Positions 16,052-22,444 of a DNA stretch of 31,181 nucleotides are shown one piece after another; position 1 is the stretch's first letter, and the number at the start of each line of letters is the position of its first letter. The notes beneath the pieces are model-generated. The model searched no databases. It was not told the origin of the DNA and saw only the letters and a list, made by a program, of their open reading frames with translations. Source of the stretch: JAFARZ01 sp035651595 (GTDB taxonomy: Bacteria; Actinomycetota; Actinomycetes; Streptosporangiales; Streptosporangiaceae); NCBI GenBank assembly GCA_035651595.1, contig DASRFJ010000055.1:1-31181 (forward strand). The letters run 5' to 3'. Made by a program: the position numbers and the translations under genes.

Positions 16052-16889
16052 AGTCCCGGTCCCTGCGGGTGAGCTTGAGCCGTTCCCGGGTGTCGCGGTC
16101 CTGTGGCGTGTACACCGTGATCCGTGCCTCGGGCAGTTCCGGCACGTCAAGCTCGCTCGACGCCAGCCGCAGCGTGCCCGCCGTCGGGTGCAGGTAGGTG
16201 ATGACACGGGGCTGCGAGCTGGCCACCTCGTGCCGCGCCCACAGGTCGGCGAACTCGCTGCTCAGGCTCGACAGCCGCCGGATGTCCTCCTCCCACCCCT
16301 TGTCGCCGATGTGGTTGCTGTACGCGGCGCGCAGCCGCCCCACCATGTACCGGACGTGCGGTTCGTACTCCGGGAACTTGGCACGCGCGGTCGGCTCGGT
16401 GACGCAGCACCAGAGCGTGTTCTTGTGGATGCACGGCAGCGTGTGCCACTCCCAGAACAGGTCCTCGTGCGCGGGGTTGGACAGCAGCAGGTCATACCTG
16501 GCGTTGACCAGGCTGGCCGGCAGCGGCTCGAGCGACAGCACGATCTCGCGGATCGCCTCGGGGATCGCGCTGCACGCGTCCTCGGCCCGCAGCGGCGTCG
16601 CCTCGGCCAGCCGGTACATGTGCTCCCGCTCGGCCTGGCTGAGCCGGAGCGTACGCGCCACCGCGTCGAGCACCTGCTGACTAGCGTTGATCTCGCGGCC
16701 CTGCTCGAGCCAGGTGTACCAGGTGACGCCTACCCCGGCGAGCAGGGCGACCTCCTCGCGGCGCAGACCGGGCGTCCGCCGCCGCGACCCCGGCGGCATG
16801 CCGAAGTCCGCCGGGCTCAGCCGAGCCCGGTGCGCCTTGAGAAACCCGCCGAGCTCCGCGCGGCGCCGCTCTATGGCCTGTGTAACCAC
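16041..16889 (-). CDS. XRE-family regulator with MmyB-like ligand domain
   Basis: 282 residues. N-terminal XRE helix-turn-helix with the hallmark GSRRRTPGLRREEVALLAGVGVTWYTWLEQGR (about 33-64). The MmyB-like C-terminal PAS-type domain follows (LVNARYDLLLSNPAHEDLFWEW; SSEFADLWARHEVASSQ; PTAGTLRLASSELDVPELPEARITVYTP). GTG 16889 with GGGGA 4 bases upstream is chosen; in-frame sequence further upstream is not family-like. Divergent from the MFS exporter at 17044 with a palindrome in the spacer, and co-transcribed with the methyltransferase. Likely an autoregulator and controller of the exporter (inference from arrangement). Confidence 0.93.
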   Translation of the reverse strand: MVTQAIERRRAELGGFLKAHRARLSPADFGMPPGSRRRTPGLRREEVALLAGVGVTWYTWLEQGREINASQQVLDAVARTLRLSQAEREHMYRLAEATPLRAEDACSAIPEAIREIVLSLEPLPASLVNARYDLLLSNPAHEDLFWEWHTLPCIHKNTLWCCVTEPTARAKFPEYEPHVRYMVGRLRAAYSNHIGDKGWEEDIRRLSSLSSEFADLWARHEVASSQPRVITYLHPTAGTLRLASSELDVPELPEARITVYTPQDRDTRERLKLTRRDRDCDQ

Positions 16890-16904
16890 CGTTTCCCCAT
16901 TACC

Positions 16905-16919
16905 TGGTGTGCAACACCA
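16905..16919. promoter_or_regulatory. palindromic operator candidate TGGTGTGCAACACCA
   Basis: Perfect 6-bp arms (TGGTGT / ACACCA) around GCA, 15 bases upstream of the XRE regulator start and 124 bases before the divergent MFS gene. Position and symmetry suit a dimeric helix-turn-helix repressor acting on its own gene. Confidence 0.5.
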
Positions 16920-17043
16920 CCATAACGGTACCCACTGACATTTTCCGCGACGCAGTACTGGCGGCCGCCGGTAGCCAGGTAGTGGGAACACCAGGATCAG
17001 CAGGCTCTCGGTACCAGGGTCGGCCAGGCACCAGCCTTGTTCT

Positions 17044-18513
17044 ATGACTACGACAACAGACGCCCGGGTTCAAGCCGCGGGGCCGGCGTCCGGGCAGGGT
17101 CGCTGGCTGATGCTGATCGTGCTGCTCGCCGGGCAGTTCATGGCGCTGCTCGACGTCACGATCGTCAACGTGGCGATGCCGACGATCGGCCGGACGCTGC
17201 ACGCGTCGGGCGCCGAGCTCCAGCTCGTCGTCTCCGGGTACACGGTCAGCTACGCGATGATGCTGATCACCGGGGCTCGCCTGGGCGACCTGTACGGGCG
17301 GCGCCGGATGTTCGTGACGGGGGTCGGGGTATTCACGCTGGCGTCGCTGATCTGCGGGCTGGCGCCGGGAATCGGGGTGCTCATCGCCGCCAGGTTCGTC
17401 CAGGGTGCGGGGGCGGCGGCGATGATGCCGCAGATCATGAGCGTGATCCAGGTGCGGTTCGACGGCGCCGCCCGGGCGCGGGCGCTGAGCGCGTACACCG
17501 CCGTGCTGTCGTCCGGCTTCGTCGCCGGGCAGGTGGTCGGCGGGGTGCTGGTGACCGCCAACATCGCCGGCCAGACCTGGCGGCCAGTGTTCCTTGTCAA
17601 CGTGCCGATCGGGCTGGTCGTGCTCGCCCTGGTCCCCCGGGCGGTGCCGGCCGACCGGCCGTCCGGCACCCGGCGGCTGGACCTGGCGGGGCTCGCCATC
17701 GCGGTACCTGCCGTGTTCGCGATCGTGCTGCCGCTGATGCTCGGCCATCAGGAGAACTGGCCGGGCTGGGTGTTCGGCGCCATCGCGGCCGGCGTCCTGC
17801 TGAGCGCGGTGTTCGTTGTGGTCGAGCGCCGGATCGCGGCGCGGGGCGGGGACCCGCTGCTGAACCTCGCGGTGCTGCGCGCGCCTGGGCTGGTGGCCGG
17901 CCTGGCGTCGGTCGCCGTGCTGATGATCACCTACGGCGGCTTCCTGTTCTCGTTCGCGCTGCACCTCCAGGCGGGGCTGGGCGACAGCGCCCTGCGCGCC
18001 GGGCTGACGTTCGCGCCGTGCGCGCTGGCGTTCGGCCTGTGCGGGTACTTCTGGCGGCGGCTGCCGGGCCGGTGGCACCACCTGCTCGCGCCGGTGGCCT
18101 GCCTCGTGGCGGTCGGCGGCTACGCCGCCGTGGCCGCGGACCTGCGGTCGGGGACCTCCGGGGGCGCGCTGCTCCAGGTCGTGCTCATCGTCACCGGCGC
18201 CGCCTTGGCGCTCGGCTTCAGCCCGGTGGTGACCCACGCGCTGGTCCGCGTGCCGCTGCACCAGGCGGCCGACGCAAGCGGGCTGCTGACCACCACGATC
18301 CAGCTTGGCCAGGCGATCGGCGTAGCGGCGTTCGGCAGCCTGTTCCTGACGCTGACCACCGACAACGCCGCGCGCTCCGGCCCGGCCGTGGCCTCCGGCC
18401 ACGCGCTCGCGGTAACCATGGCCTGGGTGACGGCCGCGATGACGCTCAGCGTGATCGCGGGTATCCCGCTCGCCCGCACCGTCCTCGCCGCCCGCCGCGC
18501 CCAAGGCGCCTGA
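17044..18513 (+). CDS. MFS exporter, DHA2 (EmrB/QacA-like) family
   Basis: 489 residues and about 14 membrane segments. TM1 carries LLAGQFMALLDVTIVNVAMPTI, the DHA2 opening motif. Motif A is GARLGDLYGRRRMF and the antiporter motif C region reads AVLSSGFVAGQVVGGVL. RFVQGAGAAAMMP in TM4 is also typical. These proteins export drugs or secondary metabolites in exchange for protons. ATG 17044 is the first codon in frame and lacks an evident ribosome site. Divergent from the XRE gene. Substrate unknown. Confidence 0.93.
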   Translation: MTTTTDARVQAAGPASGQGRWLMLIVLLAGQFMALLDVTIVNVAMPTIGRTLHASGAELQLVVSGYTVSYAMMLITGARLGDLYGRRRMFVTGVGVFTLASLICGLAPGIGVLIAARFVQGAGAAAMMPQIMSVIQVRFDGAARARALSAYTAVLSSGFVAGQVVGGVLVTANIAGQTWRPVFLVNVPIGLVVLALVPRAVPADRPSGTRRLDLAGLAIAVPAVFAIVLPLMLGHQENWPGWVFGAIAAGVLLSAVFVVVERRIAARGGDPLLNLAVLRAPGLVAGLASVAVLMITYGGFLFSFALHLQAGLGDSALRAGLTFAPCALAFGLCGYFWRRLPGRWHHLLAPVACLVAVGGYAAVAADLRSGTSGGALLQVVLIVTGAALALGFSPVVTHALVRVPLHQAADASGLLTTTIQLGQAIGVAAFGSLFLTLTTDNAARSGPAVASGHALAVTMAWVTAAMTLSVIAGIPLARTVLAARRAQGA

Positions 18514-18578
18514 CCCTCTCCGCCGGCCCCCCGCACGACCGCGCGAACGCACGACCGCACGACCGCACGAACGCACCT

Positions 18579-18604
18579 ACCGGATATATGCCCATATTTC
18601 CGGT
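18579..18604 (+). terminator. 12-bp-arm inverted repeat after the MFS gene
   Basis: ACCGGATATATG (18579-18590) and CATATTTCCGGT (18593-18604) pair with one mismatch around a 2-base centre. It lies 66 bases after the MFS stop in a locally AT-rich patch. A terminator or a protein site is possible; no T-run follows. Confidence 0.35.
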
Positions 18605-18700
18605 ACGTGCGGCGAGCGGTCGGGTGTTCCAGTGCGCGGTCTGTGCCTGGAGTGCACTGTGCGGCTGGCGGGATGCCAGCGCACCGCCAGGTTCGTCAAC

Positions 18701-18782
18701 AACGTGAACGATTACCCCCTCGTGGCAGATTGACCCCCGTACCCGAGGGCCCGGCTACCACAAAGGGGAAAACCGACACGTT
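18701..18782 (-). repeat. 82-bp palindromic dispersed repeat, copy A
   Basis: Two 41-base arms (18701-18741 and 18742-18782) match as an inverted repeat at 26 of 41 positions, best in the outer AACGTG, CCCC and GTGG blocks. Six further pairs become G-U in a minus-strand transcript. The same structure, same length and same orientation, occurs at 30926-31007 (60 of 82 bases identical, no gaps). Strand is set to minus because of the wobble asymmetry; this is inference. Confidence 0.7.
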
Positions 18783-18888
18783 ATTCGGGGCCCACCGAGG
18801 GCTGTCGAGCCTGTCCGCCGGCCGCTGACCCACCGGGACGGTCAGCGTACCGGGCAAGCCTCGAACAACCCTCGGGTCGCCGGGACGC

Positions 18889-19389
18889 TCACCTGGGCAG
18901 GCCGGCCAGGAGGGTGCGGAGCAGGTCGGCCAGCTCGCCGCGCTGATCGGGGGTCAGCGCGGCGAGCAGTGTTTCCTCGTGTCGCAGCAGGCCGTCGACG
19001 CTGCGCTCGATCAGCGTGTGGCCCGCGGCGGTCAGGGTGACGTAGCTCAAACGGCCGTCGGCGGCCGAACGCTCCCGGGTGACCAGGCCGTCGCGTTCGG
19101 CGCGGGCCACTCGCTGCGAGATCGCGCCGGCGCTTACCAGGGCGTGTTCGGCCAGTGCGCCGGCGGTGAGCCGGTAGGGTTCGCCGGCCCGGCGCAGGGT
19201 AGCCAGCAGATCCAGGGTCGCCGCGTCGATGCCGAGGCGGGCGAGCGTGCGGCGCCTGTCGTCGGACAGCAGCTTGCCGATCCGCCAGATCCGGGTGATG
19301 ACGCCGATCGAGCCCGCGGGAGTGCCGGGGCGCTCCCGCTCCCAGCCCCGCTGGATCTCGTCGACCGGGTCCGGCATACTAGGGTTCAC
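18889..19389 (-). CDS. MarR-family transcriptional regulator
   Basis: 166 residues. Winged helix-turn-helix of the MarR type: LARLGIDAATLDLLATLRRAGEPYRLTAGALAEHALVSAGAISQRVARAERDGLVTRERSAADGRLSYVTLTAAG (about 45-120), with the wing Asp-Gly-Arg (AADGR). Helical ends for dimerisation flank it. GTG 19389 or ATG 19377 (MPDPVDEIQ) could be the start; neither has a strong ribosome site. Divergent from an SDR oxidoreductase with only 34 bp between and a palindrome in that spacer. Likely ligand-responsive repressor of itself and the SDR gene (inference). Confidence 0.93.
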   Translation of the reverse strand: MNPSMPDPVDEIQRGWERERPGTPAGSIGVITRIWRIGKLLSDDRRRTLARLGIDAATLDLLATLRRAGEPYRLTAGALAEHALVSAGAISQRVARAERDGLVTRERSAADGRLSYVTLTAAGHTLIERSVDGLLRHEETLLAALTPDQRGELADLLRTLLAGLPR

Positions 19390-19396
19390 AGAGATA

Positions 19397-19410
19397 CTTT
19401 AGACCTAAAG
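19397..19410. promoter_or_regulatory. MarR operator candidate CTTTAG-AC-CTAAAG
   Basis: Perfect 6-bp arms around AC, inside the 34-bp spacer of the divergent MarR and SDR genes. Its right end runs into the SDR ribosome site (AAAGGAG, 19407-19413), so a bound dimer would block both genes. Confidence 0.55.
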
Positions 19411-19423
19411 GAGTTGCCTGCCT

Positions 19424-20152
19424 ATGACTCCGCCTATGATCGGGCGTCAGATCGTGGTGACCGGCGGCGGGACCGGGATCGGGCTCGCGATCGCCACCGA
19501 GTTCGCTCGGGCCGGCGACCAGGTGACGATCACCGGACGCCGGGAGCATGTGCTGAAGGAGACCGGGCTCGGCTATGTGTGTTTCGACGCGGCCGACCCG
19601 GCGGCGGTGTCGGCCGCGCTTGGCCAGCTGCCGGAGCGGGTGGACGTGCTGGTGAACAACGCGGGCGGGAACACGGACTTCGACCGCGAGCCACCCGGGG
19701 ACGGCGACCTGGCCGGCCTTGCCGCGGCGTGGCGCGCCAACCTGGACGCCAACCTGATGTCGGCGGTGCTGGTCACGGCGGCGCTGACGCCGCGCTTCGC
19801 GCCGGACGCGCGCATCGTGACGCTCGGCTCGATCGCCGCCAAGCGCGGCGCGGGTGGGTACGGCGCGGCGAAGGCGGCCGTCGAGGCGTGGACCGCTGAC
19901 GTCGCGGCGGAGCTAGGACCGCGCGGGATCACCGCGAACGTGGTCTCCCCCGGCCTGACGCTCGGCAGCGAGTTCTTCCGCGGCCGGCTCACCGACGCGC
20001 GTACCCAGCGGCTCGTCGGCGAGACCCGCACCGGCCGGGCCGGCACCACCGCCGACGTCGCCGCCACCGTGGCGTTCCTCGCCTCTCCCGCCGCGGGCCA
20101 CATCACCGGCCAGGTCGTCCACGTCAACGGCGGCGCCTACCTGGGTCGCTGA
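19424..20152 (+). CDS. SDR-family NAD(P)-dependent oxidoreductase
   Basis: 242 residues, classical short-chain dehydrogenase/reductase length. Cofactor loop TGGGTGIG (13-20), NNAG (VDVLVNNAGG), catalytic Ser in VTLGSIAAKRGAGG and YGAAK as the YxxxK pair. PG motif and GQVVHVNGGAYLGR at the end are typical of FabG-like enzymes. TGRR after the second strand suggests NADP(H) preference. AAAGGAG lies before ATG 19424. Controlled by the divergent MarR gene (inference). Substrate unknown. The last 240 bases are overlapped antisense by the MFS gene frame. Confidence 0.93.
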   Translation: MTPPMIGRQIVVTGGGTGIGLAIATEFARAGDQVTITGRREHVLKETGLGYVCFDAADPAAVSAALGQLPERVDVLVNNAGGNTDFDREPPGDGDLAGLAAAWRANLDANLMSAVLVTAALTPRFAPDARIVTLGSIAAKRGAGGYGAAKAAVEAWTADVAAELGPRGITANVVSPGLTLGSEFFRGRLTDARTQRLVGETRTGRAGTTADVAATVAFLASPAAGHITGQVVHVNGGAYLGR

Positions 20153-21346
20153 AGCCGGGCGCAGCGGGCGGCGGAGGGCTAGTACCGTCAGGACGGTGCC
20201 ACCGCCGGTCAGGGCCATCGCACCACCGGGCCCGGCCGCGAGCGCGAGCACTCCGGCCAACGCGGGCAGCACGCCCTGACCACCCATCAGGCCGCCCGAG
20301 ATCAGGCCGAACGCCTGGCCGCGCAGTGCAGCCGGCACGCTGTCGACAAGAGCCTGCTGGATGCCGAGCTGATACGCGGTGGCGAACCCGGCCGCGAACA
20401 GCAGCACCGCGGCGGCCAGCAGCGGCGGGCGGGCCGCCAGCGGCAGCAGCGGCGCGCCGAGCAGCAAGCCAAGCGGGAACGCGAGCAGCTGGCGGGTGAC
20501 GGGCCGGCAGAACCGGCCGACGAGCACGTCGCCGGTCAGCATGCCGGCCGGCACGGCCGCGAGCAGCGGCCCGGCCGCGCTGGCCGGATGGCCAAGCGAT
20601 CCGGTGTACGGCACGATCAGCGACTCGGCGCCGGTGAGCAGCGAGCACGGCAGCCACAGCGCCAGCAGCAGCCCGCGCACCGTCGCATCGCCGAACAGCA
20701 CCGCATTGCCGGCCATCGTCGCCCGGACCACGCCCCGCCCGGAACGCGACGCAGCGGACCGAGCGGAGCGGGGCCGCAGGCGGAAGCGGACCAGGGCGGA
20801 CAGCGCGATCGCGCAGCCGGCCAGCAGCAGCAACTGCCGGGCGGGCAGCAGCACCAGCACGGCGCCGCCGATGCCCAGGCCGAGGATCTGCGTGCCGGAC
20901 GAGGTGAGGCTGAGCACCGACCTGCCCAGCACGTACCGGTCCCCGTCGAGCACGTCGGGCAGCACGGCGGCGATGGCCGCGTTGAACACCGGGGCCGTCG
21001 TCGCCACGACGGCGACCAGCACGAGCATGAGCACGACCGGCATGCCGGGCACCAGCCCGATCAGCACCCCGGGCGCGGCGCGGATGAGCAAGCCGCCCGT
21101 GATCACGGTCCGCGGCGGCAGCCGGTCCGCCAGCGAGGTGAGCAGCGCCCCGCCAACGGCCTGCGGCGCGAACCCCGCGCCGAACGCGAGCGCCGCCCAG
21201 AACGCCGACCTCGTCTGCGCGTACACCACCACCGACAGGCCGAGGATCTCGAACTCGAACCCGATCGAGTACACCAGCAGTCCGGTCAGCAGCACGCGGA
21301 ACTCCCGCACCGCCAGGACCGACCGGTATGTCGTGGTGACAGTCAT
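19913..21346 (-). CDS. MFS transporter with an anomalous antisense-derived C-terminal tail
   Basis: 477 residues from ATG 21346 (MTVTTTYRSVLAVREFRVLL). About 12 membrane segments in the first about 395 residues, like MFS transporters of the MFS_3/enterobactin-exporter type (LVYSIGFEFEILGLSVVVYAQTRSAFWAALAFGAGFAPQ; PVFNAAIAAVLPDVL; RGQAFGLISGGLMGGQG). The natural end would be near RRPLRPA (about 20160). No stop occurs there, and the frame runs on antisense through 240 bases of the SDR gene, adding a soluble Gly/Ala/Glu-rich tail. A lost stop codon or a small indel near 20150 is likely. Divergent from the DUF5937 regulator. Confidence 0.85.
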   Translation of the reverse strand: MTVTTTYRSVLAVREFRVLLTGLLVYSIGFEFEILGLSVVVYAQTRSAFWAALAFGAGFAPQAVGGALLTSLADRLPPRTVITGGLLIRAAPGVLIGLVPGMPVVLMLVLVAVVATTAPVFNAAIAAVLPDVLDGDRYVLGRSVLSLTSSGTQILGLGIGGAVLVLLPARQLLLLAGCAIALSALVRFRLRPRSARSAASRSGRGVVRATMAGNAVLFGDATVRGLLLALWLPCSLLTGAESLIVPYTGSLGHPASAAGPLLAAVPAGMLTGDVLVGRFCRPVTRQLLAFPLGLLLGAPLLPLAARPPLLAAAVLLFAAGFATAYQLGIQQALVDSVPAALRGQAFGLISGGLMGGQGVLPALAGVLALAAGPGGAMALTGGGTVLTVLALRRPLRPASATQVGAAVDVDDLAGDVARGGRGEERHGGGDVGGGAGPAGAGLADEPLGTRVGEPAAEELAAERQAGGDHVRGDPARS

Positions 21347-21384
21347 ACCGGCCAGCCTCGGCGGCAACCACGACAAGCGGTAAT

Positions 21385-21404
21385 CTTTCGTCGTGGGACG
21401 AAAG
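21385..21404. promoter_or_regulatory. operator candidate CTTTCGTC-N4-GACGAAAG
   Basis: Perfect 8-bp arms around GTGG. It overlaps the start codon region of the DUF5937 regulator (GTG 21404) and lies 39 bases before the divergent MFS start, so binding could repress both. Exact symmetry makes a chance origin unlikely. Confidence 0.6.
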
Positions 21405-22444
21405 TGACGCTGCGGATCGAGGTCAGCGGCGACGACGTGACCGCCAGCCGGTTCGCGATCTCGCCGCTGTGGGAGCTCACCCAGGCGCTGCGCCAGCTCG
21501 CCGGGCGCTCGCCGCGCGGCGAGGCGACGGCGCTCCGGCCGTGGCTGGCCCGGGCAACCAGCCGCTACCAGCTGCTACGCAAGGAAACCGACCTCGACAC
21601 GGTGCTCGCGCTGGAGGCGCCCGGCTGGGGCGCGGACTTCCTCGTCGCGGTGCCGACCGGGATGACCACCACGATCGAGGAGATGCTCGCCCAGGTCCGG
21701 GCCACTCCCCCGGACCAGGCGCGTGCCGACATCGCCGAGGCGCTGCGGCGGCACCCCCGGCTGGACCCGCGGATCACCCGCATCCTCACCGGCGAGGAGG
21801 CCGCCGGCTACCTCGCCGACGTGCTCGAGGTCGCCTGGCACGCCTTGCTCGAGCCCGAGTGGCCGGTGCTGCGCGCCATCTTGGAACGCGACGTGGCCTA
21901 CCGGGCAGGCCAGCTCGCCGCGCGGGGCTGGGCCGCCGCGCTGGCCGAGCTGCATCCGCGGCTGAGCTGGCGCGAAGGCCGCATCGAGCTGGCCCAGGCG
22001 GCCGGGGGTGACGCCTGTCTCAACGGCCGGGGACTGCTGTTCCTGCCGTCGGTGTTCGCCTGGCCGTCACTGTCGTTGCGGCTCGACCCGCCGTGGCCGC
22101 CGGCGATGATCTACCCGGCGCGCGGGGTGGCTGCCCTGTGGGAGCGCCACGGCACGGCCGGCGGGCGCACCACCCAGGTGACCGGCCTGACGCGGCTGAT
22201 CGGCCCGGCCCGTGCCGCGATTGTGCTGGCGCTCGAGCAGCCGGCCAGCACCAGCCAGCTGGCCATCACGCTCGGCCAGTCGATCGGCGCCGTCGGCGAT
22301 CACCTGGCGGTGCTGCGTGCGGCCGGGCTGGTGCGCCGGGCACGCTCCGGCCGTTCGGTCCTGTACGCGAGAACCCCGGTGGCGGACGCGCTCGTCGCGT
22401 CCGCCACCGGAGCAGGCCAGACCGAGGCAGGCGAGAACCGCTAG
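21404..22444 (+). CDS. DUF5937/ArsR-type winged-helix regulator
   Basis: 346 residues. The first about 250 (LRIEVSGDDVTASRFAISPLWELTQALRQLAG...) match the DUF5937 N-terminal domain typical of actinobacterial regulators. The C-terminal about 80 residues form an ArsR-like wHTH (RAAIVLALEQPASTSQLAITLGQSIGAVGDHLAVLRAAGLVRRARSGRSVLYARTPVADAL). GTG 21404 is chosen since homology begins there; the long frame upstream is antisense to the MFS gene. It shares the palindromic CTAG at 22441-22444 with the MMPL gene: each gene uses TAG on its own strand as stop. Probably controls the divergent MFS exporter (inference). Confidence 0.9.
   Translation: MTLRIEVSGDDVTASRFAISPLWELTQALRQLAGRSPRGEATALRPWLARATSRYQLLRKETDLDTVLALEAPGWGADFLVAVPTGMTTTIEEMLAQVRATPPDQARADIAEALRRHPRLDPRITRILTGEEAAGYLADVLEVAWHALLEPEWPVLRAILERDVAYRAGQLAARGWAAALAELHPRLSWREGRIELAQAAGGDACLNGRGLLFLPSVFAWPSLSLRLDPPWPPAMIYPARGVAALWERHGTAGGRTTQVTGLTRLIGPARAAIVLALEQPASTSQLAITLGQSIGAVGDHLAVLRAAGLVRRARSGRSVLYARTPVADALVASATGAGQTEAGENR

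Larger units (their letters stand above)
18514..18888. other. 375-bp intergenic stretch holding a palindromic repeat copy
   Basis: No supported gene. It contains 8-bp tandem units (CGCACGAC) at 18547-18575, an AT-richer inverted repeat at 18579-18604 just after the MFS gene, and the 82-bp palindromic repeat at 18701-18782. It lies between the convergent MFS and MarR genes, so it should hold their transcription stops. Confidence 0.6.

Noticed and set aside
18607..18828. Small plus-strand frame across repeat copy A, similar at protein level to the frame across copy B (LTxVxxGxxTTxGK)
   Set aside because: The similarity follows from the DNA palindrome; no ribosome site, and the rest of the two frames is unrelated.
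18600..18853. CCGGTACG / CGTACCGG inverted pair enclosing palindromic repeat copy A
   Set aside because: Only 8 bp, with no extension of the match on either side; too short in GC-rich DNA to claim terminal repeats like those around copy B.
20588..21403. Plus-strand frame extending the DUF5937 regulator upstream by 272 residues
   Set aside because: It is antisense to the MFS gene, of biased composition, and the regulator family begins at GTG 21404.
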